From positions 496,001 through 560,000 of the forward strand of contig OY770021.1 in NCBI GenBank assembly GCA_963669315.1: a stretch of DNA of 64,000 nt, given 5' to 3'. This document shows positions 35,522-44,146 of the stretch, one piece after another (position 1 is the first letter of the stretch; the number at the start of each line of letters is the position of its first letter). Both the position numbers and the translations under genes were made by a program. Under the pieces are notes generated by a model that did no database searches, was not told the DNA's origin, and saw only the letters and a program-made list of their open reading frames with translations. This DNA comes from SZUA-547 sp963669315 (GTDB lineage Bacteria > Pseudomonadota > Alphaproteobacteria > Rhodobacterales > Rhodobacteraceae).

Positions 35522-36532
35522 TCACGCCGCTTTTTGTGTAGAAAACAAGTGTGGATAGGCGAATAGGGCCGCCGAGCCGCCGGTATGGAGGAAGACGACC
35601 GTCTCGCCTTTCTTCAGCACGCCTTTGCGGATCAGGCCGATCAGGCCCGCCATTCCTTTTCCAGAGTACACCGGATCGAGGAAGATTCCTTCCTCGGTCG
35701 CAAGCATGCTGATCGCTTCGACCATGCCGTCCGTCGGCTGTCCGTAGCCGGATCCGACATAGTCGTCATAGGCGTCGACCATATCGACGCTAAGTTCACC
35801 CCGCGCGCCGATCAGTTCGGCCGTGCTGCTGGCCAGCTTGTGCACATTTGCGATCTGCGCGTCACGCGGCGCCTTCACGGAAATTCCGACCACATCGATT
35901 GGCGTGTTCATGGCGTAGAGACCGGCCAGCAGACCCGCCTGCGTGCCAGCGCTGCCGGTGGCGTGAACGATCTTGTCGATTTTGAGGCCTTGCGAGTCGG
36001 CTTGGTACAGCAGCTCGGCCGCGCAGTTCACATAGCCCAGAGCGCCGATGGGGTTAGAACCTCCGCCGGGAATGACATATGGCTTGCGGCCTTTCTCACG
36101 CAGCCGCTCGCCAAGCGCTTGGGCTTCGGCGTTCATGTTTAAGCCTTCGGGGCGGAACTCGTACTCGCAGCGCAGCAGGTCATCGAGCAACACGTTGCCC
36201 GCCGCTTCATAGCCGTCGCCCATATTGGTGACGCGGCGCTCCAGCAGCACATGGCACTCCATGCCGAACAGGCGCGCCGCCGCCGCGGTTTGACGAACGT
36301 GGTTGGATTGGGTCGCACCCTGCGTCACCAGCGTGTCCGCGCCCTGCGCCACAGCTTCGGCGACCAAGAACTCCAGTTTGCGGGTCTTGTTGCCGCCGGT
36401 CGCCAGTCCCGTGCAATCATCGCGCTTGATATAGATGTCCGGTCCGCCAAGCGTTTTGGAAAGGTTGTTGAGTTTCTCCAAGGGCGTCGGAAAATGCCCC
36501 AAGTTCACCCTGTTGAATCGTGCCAAATGCAT
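35522..36532 (-). CDS. cuyA: PLP-dependent L-cysteate sulfo-lyase / D-cysteine desulfhydrase family enzyme
   Basis: 336 residues from the ATG at 36532; upstream codons are open but atypical. Fold type II PLP enzyme of the ACC-deaminase/DcyD/CuyA family: MHLARFNRVNLGHFPTPLEKLNNLSK, IKRDDCTGLATGGNKTRKLEFL (PLP Lys about 49), GATQSNHVRQTAAAARL, IPGGGSNPIGALGYVNCAAELLYQ, HATGSAGTQAGLLAGL and VFLHTGGSAALFAYP. The overall sequence resembles the L-cysteate sulfo-lyase CuyA of marine Rhodobacterales, which releases pyruvate, ammonia and sulfite; D-cysteine desulfhydrase is the main alternative. First gene of an operon with a TRAP transporter and a hydrolase, opposite a LysR gene. Confidence 0.75.
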   Translation of the reverse strand: MHLARFNRVNLGHFPTPLEKLNNLSKTLGGPDIYIKRDDCTGLATGGNKTRKLEFLVAEAVAQGADTLVTQGATQSNHVRQTAAAARLFGMECHVLLERRVTNMGDGYEAAGNVLLDDLLRCEYEFRPEGLNMNAEAQALGERLREKGRKPYVIPGGGSNPIGALGYVNCAAELLYQADSQGLKIDKIVHATGSAGTQAGLLAGLYAMNTPIDVVGISVKAPRDAQIANVHKLASSTAELIGARGELSVDMVDAYDDYVGSGYGQPTDGMVEAISMLATEEGIFLDPVYSGKGMAGLIGLIRKGVLKKGETVVFLHTGGSAALFAYPHLFSTQKAA

Positions 36533-36614
36533 GACGGAGGTCCTTATTACCTGCCTCGCTCCACGAGACTTTTTCACTGAGCAGACCCTACATGTCGCCT
36601 TATCCACGATCCAA

Positions 36615-36631
36615 TTAATAGTTATCATTAA
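36615..36631. promoter_or_regulatory. candidate LysR-type operator
   Basis: TTAATAGTTATCATTAA in the 164-bp gap between the divergent CuyA-like and LysR genes. It is a 5-bp inverted repeat (TTAAT/ATTAA) around 7 bp and contains two T-N11-A patterns, the usual LysR half-site spacing. Assignment rests on position and symmetry only. Confidence 0.4.
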
Positions 36632-36696
36632 GTTATTCCGATCTTGCATAACGTTCCGGGGGATCGTTTGATGGGCGTAAGCATGGGGAGGGGCGC

Positions 36697-37593
36697 ATGG
36701 ATCTGAATTGGCTGCAGGATTTCGTCTGTCTCGCGCGCACGCTTAATTTCACGCGCGCGGCCGAAGAACGGAACATCACGCAGTCCGCCTTCAGTCGTCG
36801 AATCAAGGCGTTAGAGATCTGGGCCGGCGCCCCGCTGATCGACCGAACGTCGTACCCGGCGAAGCTGTCGGGCGCGGGCGAGTTGCTTTTGCCGGTCGCC
36901 AAGCAGGTCACGCTGCAGTTGTTGCAGACTCGTGATGACCTGCGCAGTCAGGACAGTGGCGGTCGGCGGTTCTACAAATTCGCCGCTCCACACTCGATTT
37001 CTATCAACCATTTGGCGCCCCACCTGCAGGCGATCGAGCAGGCCAACCCGTCGATTCGCACCCGTGTGATGTCTGACAACCTCAACATTTGCTGCGAGCT
37101 GCTCGCAGAGGGCGCCTGCGAATTTCTGCTCTGTTATCGTCACAAGAACATTCCTCTGGCGCTGGATGAGCAGGTCTTCGCGCGCATCGATCTAGGCGTT
37201 GAGCACTTGATCCCCGTAGCCGCTCCGGTACGCGATCAGAAATTCTGGCGTCTACCGGGTGACAGGCGGACTCCCATCCCGCATCTCGCCTACGCAAAAG
37301 GCTCATTCCTAGGGGCGGTAGTCGATCAGATCTTGCGGCGACAGCGCGCAGCTCTGGATGTCAGACACATGGATTCCTTCGCCGAAGCGCTGAAGAGCCT
37401 GACCTTGGAGGGCGGCGGCGCCGCGTGGTTGCCGGAACGATCGGTGGCGCGCGCGCTTGAGGTTGGCGATCTGGTTACGATTGGGGATCGGGAGTGGACG
37501 GCGGAATTGACCTTGTCATTGTTCGCGGCACCGGACCGATTGGATCGAATCGGATTGAAGGTTTGGAACTTTTTCTCCGATATAGCTGCATGA
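36697..37593 (+). CDS. LysR-family transcriptional regulator
   Basis: 298 residues. N-terminal winged helix MDLNWLQDFVCLARTLNFTRAAEERNITQSAFSRRIKALEIWAGAPLIDRTSYPAKLSGAGELLLPVAKQV is standard LysR; the effector domain follows from about 95. It is divergent from the CuyA-like operon and probably controls it in response to the transported compound. Confidence 0.93.
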   Translation: MDLNWLQDFVCLARTLNFTRAAEERNITQSAFSRRIKALEIWAGAPLIDRTSYPAKLSGAGELLLPVAKQVTLQLLQTRDDLRSQDSGGRRFYKFAAPHSISINHLAPHLQAIEQANPSIRTRVMSDNLNICCELLAEGACEFLLCYRHKNIPLALDEQVFARIDLGVEHLIPVAAPVRDQKFWRLPGDRRTPIPHLAYAKGSFLGAVVDQILRRQRAALDVRHMDSFAEALKSLTLEGGGAAWLPERSVARALEVGDLVTIGDREWTAELTLSLFAAPDRLDRIGLKVWNFFSDIAA

Positions 37594-37843
37594 TTTCGGT
37601 TGCGCTATTGCGACTGCGTCGAACATCTCAGCGCGAGGCGCGTGAGACGAATATGGACGCATTGAGCGCTTGCTAGAAAATCGCGCCGAATTCCTAGCCT
37701 CGCGATATCTGTTGAGATAAATCGATTTGGGCGATCGCGCGCGTCCGTGTTTGGAGCTCGTTAGCAGTAGATTTGCGCTCCCTGGGAATGCCCGCATGCC
37801 CCACTTCGACGCCGAAAACTTCCATTCGCCCAAAGTCCGGAAA

Positions 37844-39542
37844 GTCCGGAGGCTGTGTGGAAACTTGTTTCCGCTATCGGTGAGCTGGGCCTTCGAGGCC
37901 CGCCTTCGAATATCGGGGTGTTTGAGGCGACATCGCCTGTAGAGTCGGTTTCCGGCCTGTCGCGCCGATTGCGCGGGTTTTTCGGTGTTATGGCGCGCCG
38001 TTTCGGTGCGGATGAAGCGCTCTAGGCCCTCATGGCCTCGATCATCGCCGGAATGCCGATGATCTTCATTACGCGCATCATGTTGTAGGCGAGGACGTTC
38101 AGCGCCATCTCCGTCGCGACGTTTTTCAGCGACCGCATCTTGAAGTGCGTCGCCCCCATCCAGGACTTGATCGTGCCGAACGGATGCTCGACCGTCATGC
38201 TGCGGACCGCCAGCTTTGAGGGATCATCGTCCAGCCGCTTCTGGACGCGGTCGAGCACGTCTTCATGCTCCCACCGACGAACGCGCCGCTCCTTGCCGGT
38301 CGTGCATTTGTCCCTGATCGCGCAATCGACGCAGGCGCCGGACCAGTATGAGCGTATGGCTTTGCCATCCTGCTGGCTGGTGAATCGGTAGGTCAGATGC
38401 GCGCCGGCCGGGCATACATAGATGTCCTGCGCACCGTCATAGGCGAAGTCAGCCTTGTCGAACCGGCCGCGCGCTCCGGCGTTCGACGTCAATGGTTTCG
38501 GGACGACGACCGAGACGCCTTGCTCTTCACAGGCGACGATCTCTTCGCCCTTGTAATATCCCTTATCGGCGATCGCCTCGATCTGGTCCGCAGACATCGC
38601 CTCGCGCGCCGCGACGCCCATCATCGATAAGGCGTCTCGATCATAACCATGCATCGTCACTTCATGCGCGACGATCAGGTGATGCTCGGCCTCGACCGCG
38701 GTTTGCACATTGTAACCGACGACACGCGGCATCCGGGCGGTTGTCGCCATGGAGCGGGCGTCCGGGTCGCTGAGCGAGACCTGCGTTTCTCCGGTCGAGT
38801 CCATACGCTCTTCAACTGTTCTGAGACGATCAGCTTCTTTCCTCAGATGCGCGAGTTTCCTGGTCGCACGTTCGATCCGCGCCTCCGGCAGGGCCATTCC
38901 AGTTTTCGACTGAACTTCATCGGCCCGGTCCAGCTCGGCCAGATAGCGCTTGATGGCGGCGTCGATCTCTCCCAGCTTGCGCCGCAGCTTCTCGCGCGTG
39001 AAGTTCTTCGCCTTCGCGTTGACGGCCTTGAAGCGGCTGCCGTCGATGGCGACCACGCTGCTGTCCAACAGGCGCATATCGCGGCACAGGGCGACGAACT
39101 GCTGGCACACCTTGCGGATCGCGGGGCCATTGTCCTTCCGGAAGTCGGCGATGGTCTTGAAGTCGGGTTTCAAACGCCCGGTCAGCCAGATCAGCTCCAG
39201 GTTCCGACCGCACTCGCGTTCGAGCCGCCGCGACGACTGGATCTGGTTGAGGTAGCCATAAAGATAAATCCGAAGCATCAGGCCCGGATGGTAGCCAGGA
39301 CGGCCGGTCGCCTCCGGTTCAACGCTAAAACCGAGAGCGGCCAAATCGAGCATGCCCACAATGGCGTCAACCGCGCGAACCGGGTTGTCTTCTTCAACGT
39401 AGTCGTCCAGGCACTCTGGCAGCAGCGTTGGCTGACAACGGTCTGCCCCCTCAATAAACCGCTTCATGAAAAACCCTCGCATTCGGTGCGAAAATTATAC
39501 CATCAGCCAGAAAATAAGGGGGTTTTCACACAGCCTCCGGAC
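37844..39542. mobile_element. IS1182-family insertion sequence
   Basis: About 1.7 kb bounded by near-perfect 21-bp terminal inverted repeats at 37844-37864 and 39522-39542 (GTCCGGAGGCTGTGTG then G/A then AAAC). It contains one full transposase gene on the minus strand. No clear target duplication is seen beyond a possible AAA on both sides. The left flank has an extra AAGTCCGG next to the repeat. The reading frame is intact, so it may be active. Confidence 0.85.
38022..39482 (-). CDS. IS1182-family transposase
   Basis: 486 residues from the listed start, or 481 from the internal Met of MKRFIEGADRCQPTLLPECLDDYVEEDNPVRAVDAIVGMLDL. IS1182 features: GRPGYHPGLMLRIYLYGYLNQIQSSRRLERECGRNLELIWLTGRLKPDFKTIADFRKDN, the catalytic-core piece VVAIDGSRFKAVNAK, ADKGYYKGEEI, a Cys-rich insert (CVDCAIRDKC) and the C-terminal VEHPFGTIKSWMGATHFKMRSLKNVATEMALNVLAYNMMRVM. 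Full length and intact. Confidence 0.92.
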   Translation of the reverse strand: MRGFFMKRFIEGADRCQPTLLPECLDDYVEEDNPVRAVDAIVGMLDLAALGFSVEPEATGRPGYHPGLMLRIYLYGYLNQIQSSRRLERECGRNLELIWLTGRLKPDFKTIADFRKDNGPAIRKVCQQFVALCRDMRLLDSSVVAIDGSRFKAVNAKAKNFTREKLRRKLGEIDAAIKRYLAELDRADEVQSKTGMALPEARIERATRKLAHLRKEADRLRTVEERMDSTGETQVSLSDPDARSMATTARMPRVVGYNVQTAVEAEHHLIVAHEVTMHGYDRDALSMMGVAAREAMSADQIEAIADKGYYKGEEIVACEEQGVSVVVPKPLTSNAGARGRFDKADFAYDGAQDIYVCPAGAHLTYRFTSQQDGKAIRSYWSGACVDCAIRDKCTTGKERRVRRWEHEDVLDRVQKRLDDDPSKLAVRSMTVEHPFGTIKSWMGATHFKMRSLKNVATEMALNVLAYNMMRVMKIIGIPAMIEAMRA

Positions 39543-39876
39543 AAACCAGCCCGACGCGGGTGCAACATAATCCGCCGCGCTGGCGAAGGCACGACACGGT
39601 GCTGCCCGCCGCGCTGCAGCGCGACTTCCCGAAAGCGGTCGTTCAAGCCCGCTCGAATGCCTCTGACCGCAACCTGTCATTCGCTGCACGCGCGCGGGGC
39701 GTCCGAGTTGCGGGACAAATCCGTCACCTGAGCGATTTAATCAGATGACCGGAGCTGATCCAATGCGGACACAGAGACCGTTTGCCAAGCGTGCGCCAAG
39801 TGGGGCAAGTACAGCCAATCTCGTCCGTATCCCACGAGCGACGCCAAAAGTGAATTAGAACTCGCCCCACCCAGCT
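39543..39876. other. 334 bp without genes between IS and hutC
   Basis: No frame looks coding and no clear repeat-A or repeat-B match is seen. It ends at the stop of hutC. It may hold decayed material from IS insertion. Confidence 0.4.
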
Positions 39877-40590
39877 TTAAGCTATCTTGTCGTCGCGAGA
39901 GACCATCCGGTAGCTCGACCCGATATGTGAAAGCTTCACATATGTGACCGGCTTTTCCGCCAGCCAGGTACGGCGCTCGATGACGAAGACCGGCTCGTCG
40001 GGCCTGAGGCGCAATCGGTCCCGCTCGTCCCCTGTCGGAGTGGCGGCGCTAAAGATGTGCTCGGCGCGGGTATAGGGAACCTCAGCCACCAGCCATTCGT
40101 TGGGACCGATCTCCTCGAAACTCACCTCAGCTGCATTCGGCACCGTGTCGAGATTGATCCATCGGTTCTCCAGTTGATAGGGCTCGCCATCCGCCAAATG
40201 CAGGCAGCGCAAGAACAGCACCGGCGTGTCCTTCGCCACGTCGAGCCGCCCGGAGAGCGCGCTGTCCGAGGTCAGCGTGCTGCGGTGGAGCAGGACGTAG
40301 CCGTAGCGTCGGCTGCTCGCTTCGATCTCCGCCCGAACCAGCGGGATCTGCAGCATGGCGCCTCGGGTGGAGCGCCGGGCGACGCGGGTGCCCGCCTTGC
40401 GGCGGCGCTCGATCAACCCGGCCTCGGCCAGCTCTCGCAGCGCGCGGTTCACGGTGGCGCGGGAGCAGCCATAGACGCCGGCGAGATCTTCCTCATTGGG
40501 GATCAGGTCGCCAGGTCCCCATTCCCGGTTGGTGATGCGGGCCAGCATGTCCGCCTTAACGCTTTTGTATGAGCCGCGCCCTTCGCTCAC
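39877..40590 (-). CDS. hutC: histidine utilisation repressor HutC (GntR family, UTRA domain)
   Basis: 237 residues from GTG. N-terminal GntR winged helix (SYKSVKADMLARITNREWGPGDLIPNEEDLAGVYGCSRATVNRALRELAEAGLIERRRKAGTRVARR) and a C-terminal UTRA ligand domain (about 90-235; ALSGRLDVAKDTPVLFLRCLHLADGEPYQLENRWINLDTVPNA). HutC normally represses hut genes until urocanate binds. The GTGA start overlaps the hutF stop, so the repressor is translated from the hutF message. Confidence 0.93.
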   Translation of the reverse strand: MSEGRGSYKSVKADMLARITNREWGPGDLIPNEEDLAGVYGCSRATVNRALRELAEAGLIERRRKAGTRVARRSTRGAMLQIPLVRAEIEASSRRYGYVLLHRSTLTSDSALSGRLDVAKDTPVLFLRCLHLADGEPYQLENRWINLDTVPNAAEVSFEEIGPNEWLVAEVPYTRAEHIFSAATPTGDERDRLRLRPDEPVFVIERRTWLAEKPVTYVKLSHIGSSYRMVSRDDKIA

Positions 40591-41951
40591 AGTCCGCCCG
40601 CCAAATGAGCGAGCGCCGTCCGATAACGCGCCTCCACTCTATCGCGCGCGACATGGCAGCCGTCGCGCACGCAATGGCGTCCCGCGGACCAGAGGTCGCA
40701 CACCACTCCATTGTTGGCGACAAAGATCCAGCCGTCGAGGATTCGATCCGGCGATAGCGCCGCGAAGCAGAGCGCGCCGCCGTCGAGCGCGACGAGATCG
40801 GCTAGCGCGCCAACGCGAATTTCTCCGGAATTGCGCCCAAGCGCGCGCGACCCGCCGGCTAGCGCGCCGTCATAGAGCGCATGACCCACCGAGCCTTCAC
40901 CCGGCGTCATCACATTACGGGCGCCGTCGCGCAGACGCTGGCTGTATTCCAGCGTTCGCAGCTCTTCTGCGACCGAGATGCACACATTGGAGTCCGTTCC
41001 GACACCGAATGCGCCCCCCGTCGCCAGATAGTCCGGCCCGTTGAACGGTCCGTCCCCGAGATTGGCCTCGGTGATCGGGCAAAGCCCGGCGACCGCGCCG
41101 GAACGCGCCAGCGCTTGTGTTTCCGCCACGGTCATGTGAGTGGCGTGGATCAGGCACCAGTTGTGGCCGACTTCCGCAGCGCCAAGCAGCCACTCTACTG
41201 GCCTAGCGCCCAGCCAGGTCGCGATTTCCTCGACCTCCTTCGGCTGTTCGGCGATGTGAATATGGATCGGGCCGTCGCCGAAGCGCGCAGCGAGGTCGGC
41301 GAGTTGATTGGGCGAGGTGGCGCGCAAGGAATGGGCGGCGACGCCCAATCTGGCGTCGGCGGGAAGATCGCGCCCTATCGCAGCGCGGGCGTCTTCAGTG
41401 AGGCGACAAAACCGCTCCAGATCATTCCCGAACCGAAGCTGGCCGCCTGCAAGCGGCGCCTCGCCCGCGCCGCCATAGCTATAGAGCACCGGCAGATGAG
41501 TCAGGCCGATCCCCGTTTCGGCGGCCGCCGCGAAGATGCGCGCGGACGACTCGGCGAGATTGTCATAGGGCGCTCCGTCAGTTTGGTGATGGACGTAATG
41601 AAACTCGGCCACGCTGGCGTAGCCCGCCTCCTGCATTTCGACGAAAGCGAGCGCGGCGACCGCTTCGATCTGCTCCGGCGTCAGGCGATCGAGGAAACGA
41701 TACATCAGCGCGCGCCAGGTCCAGAAACTGTCGCGGCCCAGCGCCCGCCGCTCGGTCATTCCCGCCATCGCCCGCTGAAATGTGTGGCTGTGCAGGTTTG
41801 CCAGCGCGGGGAGCAGCATCCGGTTTGAGCTGTCGGCCGGAACAACGCCGGTGCGCATTGCGGCGATGGTTCCATTCGGATCGATGTCTAGCTCGACGCC
41901 CCTCGTCCACCCTTCGGGCAAGAGCGCGTATCTCGCTGAAATCGTCTGCAT
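40587..41951 (-). CDS. hutF: formimidoylglutamate deiminase HutF
   Basis: 454 residues from the ATG at 41951 (MQTISARYALLPEGWTRGVELDIDPNGTI). Amidohydrolase with metal ligands in LLPALANLHSHTFQRAMAGMTER, EFHYVHHQ, VAAHSLRAT, HIHIAEQPKEVEE and GTDSNVCISVAEELRTLEYSQRL. It deiminates N-formimidoylglutamate to N-formylglutamate and ammonia, the step that distinguishes the five-enzyme pathway. Overlaps hutC by 4 bp; divergent from hutI across a region with two palindromes. Confidence 0.95.
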   Translation of the reverse strand: MQTISARYALLPEGWTRGVELDIDPNGTIAAMRTGVVPADSSNRMLLPALANLHSHTFQRAMAGMTERRALGRDSFWTWRALMYRFLDRLTPEQIEAVAALAFVEMQEAGYASVAEFHYVHHQTDGAPYDNLAESSARIFAAAAETGIGLTHLPVLYSYGGAGEAPLAGGQLRFGNDLERFCRLTEDARAAIGRDLPADARLGVAAHSLRATSPNQLADLAARFGDGPIHIHIAEQPKEVEEIATWLGARPVEWLLGAAEVGHNWCLIHATHMTVAETQALARSGAVAGLCPITEANLGDGPFNGPDYLATGGAFGVGTDSNVCISVAEELRTLEYSQRLRDGARNVMTPGEGSVGHALYDGALAGGSRALGRNSGEIRVGALADLVALDGGALCFAALSPDRILDGWIFVANNGVVCDLWSAGRHCVRDGCHVARDRVEARYRTALAHLAGGL

Positions 41952-41982
41952 GCGGCGCCTCACCGGTCGTGAGTGCTCGATA

Positions 41983-41998
41983 TTATGTAAACACATAA
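41983..41998. promoter_or_regulatory. hutC: probable HutC operator 1
   Basis: TTATGTAAACACATAA, an inverted repeat (TTATGT/ACATAA) around AAAC, about 30 bp upstream of the hutF start. A second site with the same arms lies at 42046. Position between the divergent hutF and hutI genes and the GntR-type half-sites support HutC control. Confidence 0.65.
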
Positions 41999-42045
41999 CT
42001 GTTGATATCGAGCAGATTCAGGCAATCAATATCCCAGATTCAATA

Positions 42046-42061
42046 TTATGTATAGACATAA
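42046..42061. promoter_or_regulatory. hutC: probable HutC operator 2
   Basis: TTATGTATAGACATAA, arms identical to site 1 with a 4-bp ATAG centre, 52 bp upstream of the hutI start. Centre-to-centre distance to site 1 is 63 bp, six turns of DNA, so two repressor dimers would lie on the same face. Confidence 0.65.
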
Positions 42062-42113
42062 TAAGATTAACATGCGTATTTATGTTCCGTTCGATTCTCT
42101 TAGGAGTCTGGAT

Positions 42114-43331
42114 ATGCCAGTGCCGGACCAACATTTGCTGACAAATGTCACGCTGGCGACGATGGCGCCGGGCGGCGCGCCCTATGGACTAGTCGAAGGC
42201 GGCGTCATCGCCTTGTGCGGCGGGCGGATTGACTGGGCCGGGAAGGCGGCGGATCGCCCTGCGGACTATGTAGATTGGGAGACGCGCGATCTGGAAGGGC
42301 GGCTCGTCACGCCCGCGCTGGTCGACTGTCACACCCATATCGTCTTCGGCGGCGACCGCGCGCGAGAGTTCGAGATGCGGCTGCAGGGCGCGTCCTATGA
42401 AGAGATCGCTCGCGCCGGCGGCGGCATCGTCTCCACCGTTAAGGCCACGCGGGGCTCGGATGACGAGGCGCTTCTGGCGGGCGCGCTCACCCGCGCGGAC
42501 GCTATGATCGCCGAGGGGGTCGCAACGATCGAGATCAAATCGGGTTATGGGCTCGATATCCATACCGAGCTGAGAATGTTGCGTGTCGCCCGCCGGGTCG
42601 CCGAGGCGCGGCCGGTGCGGGTGAAAACCAGTTTTCTGGGCGCCCATGCGACGCCGCCGGAATTCATCGGTCGCCCTGACGCCTATCTTGACGAGATCTG
42701 CATTCCGGCGCTTGAGGCGGCGCATGACGCCGGGCTCGCCGATGCGGTGGACGGATTCTGCGAGGGGATCGCCTTCACGCCAGCGCAAATGGCGCGTGTC
42801 TTCGATCGGGCGCGGGCGCTGGGCCTGCCGGTGAAGCTGCACGCCGAGCAGCTCTCCAATCTCGGCGGCGCGGCGCTGGCGGCCTCATACGGCGCGCTGT
42901 CGGCGGACCATATCGAATATCTCGACGAGGCCGGGGTGAGCGCGATGGCCACGGCGGGAACCGCCGCCGTCATCCTGCCCGGCGCCTTCTATACGTTGCG
43001 CGAGACGCAGGTCCCGCCGGTCGACGCGCTGCGCGCCGCGGGCGTTCCGATCGCGGTCGCCACCGACTGCAATCCCGGCTCGGCGCCGCTCAGCTCGCTG
43101 CTGTTGGCGATGAACATGGCCTGCACCCTGTTCCGCCTGACGCCTGAGGAAGCGCTGGCTGGCGCGACGCGAGAGGCCGCGCGGGCGTTGGGCCTGACCG
43201 ATGCGGGCGTCATCGCGCCGGGGATGCGCGCCGATCTAGCGATCTGGGACGTGGCGCATCCGGCGGAGCTGTCCTACCGGATCGGATTCAACCCGCTGCA
43301 TGAGCGACTGTTTGCGGGAGCCGAGGCGTGA
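42114..43331 (+). CDS. hutI: imidazolonepropionase HutI
   Basis: 405 residues from the ATG at 42114, preceded by TAGGAG; longer starts would include the operator. Amidohydrolase: metal motif VDCHTHIVFGGDRAREFEMRLQGASYEEIARAGGGIVSTVKATR, IEIKSGYG, KTSFLGAHATPPEF, KLHAEQLSNLGGAALAASYGALSADHIEYL and AVATDCNPGSAPLSSLLLAMNMAC. Opens imidazolonepropionate to N-formimidoylglutamate. GTGA overlap with hutG. Confidence 0.96.
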   Translation: MPVPDQHLLTNVTLATMAPGGAPYGLVEGGVIALCGGRIDWAGKAADRPADYVDWETRDLEGRLVTPALVDCHTHIVFGGDRAREFEMRLQGASYEEIARAGGGIVSTVKATRGSDDEALLAGALTRADAMIAEGVATIEIKSGYGLDIHTELRMLRVARRVAEARPVRVKTSFLGAHATPPEFIGRPDAYLDEICIPALEAAHDAGLADAVDGFCEGIAFTPAQMARVFDRARALGLPVKLHAEQLSNLGGAALAASYGALSADHIEYLDEAGVSAMATAGTAAVILPGAFYTLRETQVPPVDALRAAGVPIAVATDCNPGSAPLSSLLLAMNMACTLFRLTPEEALAGATREAARALGLTDAGVIAPGMRADLAIWDVAHPAELSYRIGFNPLHERLFAGAEA

Positions 43332-44134
43332 GCGCGCCGGTCGAAATCATCCAAGGCGACGGCCCGGTGATCCTCGGCCTGCCGCATACCGGGACGTGGT
43401 TACCTGATGAGATCGCGTCGGGGCTCAACGAGACCGGCCGGGCGCTCTGCGACACGGATTGGCATGTGCACCGGCTCTACGAAGGCCTTTTGCCCGGCGT
43501 GACCACCGTGCGAGCGACGTTTCATCGCTATGTGATCGACGCCAACCGCGACCCCTCCGGCGCCAGCCTCTATCCCGGCCAGAACACCACCGGCCTCTGC
43601 CCGGAGACCGATTTTGACGGCCAGCCGATCTGGAAGGACGGCAATGCGCCGAGCGCCGAAGAGGTCGAGCGCCGCCGCGAAACTTTTCACGCGCCCTATC
43701 ACACGGCGCTGGCGGCGCAGATCGAACGTGTTCGCGCCCGGCACGGCGTCGCGGTGCTCTACGACTGCCACTCGATCCGTTCGCGCATCCCGTTCCTGTT
43801 TAAGGGCGTGCTGCCCAATTTCAATATCGGCGACAATTCCGGCGCCACATGCGCGCCTGCGATCACTCAAGCCGTCGCCGAGGGGTGCCAAGCCGCTGAC
43901 GGTTACACCACGGTGATCAACGGCCGTTTCAAGGGGGGCTGGACCACTCGCCACTACGGCTGCCCTTCCGATGGGGTCCATGCGATCCAGATGGAACTGG
44001 CGCAGTCCACCCATCTGGAGACCGAAACCCCGCCCTTCGCCTATTCCGAAGCGCACGCCCAGCGCCTCCGCCCGCATCTCGCAGACATTCTAGCCCGGAT
44101 CGAGCGGCTCGCGCTCTCCGACGGTCACGTGTGA
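43328..44134 (+). CDS. hutG: N-formylglutamate deformylase HutG
   Basis: 268 residues, GTG start overlapping the hutI stop. Family features: GDGPVILGLPHTGTWLPDEIASGLNE, TVRATFHRYVIDANRDPSGASLYPGQNTTGLCPETDFDG, LYDCHSIRSRIPFLFKGVLPNFNIGDNSG and NGRFKGGWTTRHYGCPSDGVHAIQMELAQ. It hydrolyses N-formylglutamate to glutamate and formate, the last step of the pathway, so this route yields formate, not formamide. Confidence 0.95.
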   Translation: MSAPVEIIQGDGPVILGLPHTGTWLPDEIASGLNETGRALCDTDWHVHRLYEGLLPGVTTVRATFHRYVIDANRDPSGASLYPGQNTTGLCPETDFDGQPIWKDGNAPSAEEVERRRETFHAPYHTALAAQIERVRARHGVAVLYDCHSIRSRIPFLFKGVLPNFNIGDNSGATCAPAITQAVAEGCQAADGYTTVINGRFKGGWTTRHYGCPSDGVHAIQMELAQSTHLETETPPFAYSEAHAQRLRPHLADILARIERLALSDGHV

Positions 44135-44146
44135 CAGGAGACACCC

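Noticed and set aside
38649..39731. 360-codon plus-strand frame opposite the IS transposase
   Set aside because: Runs across the IS end and mirrors the transposase; not a gene.
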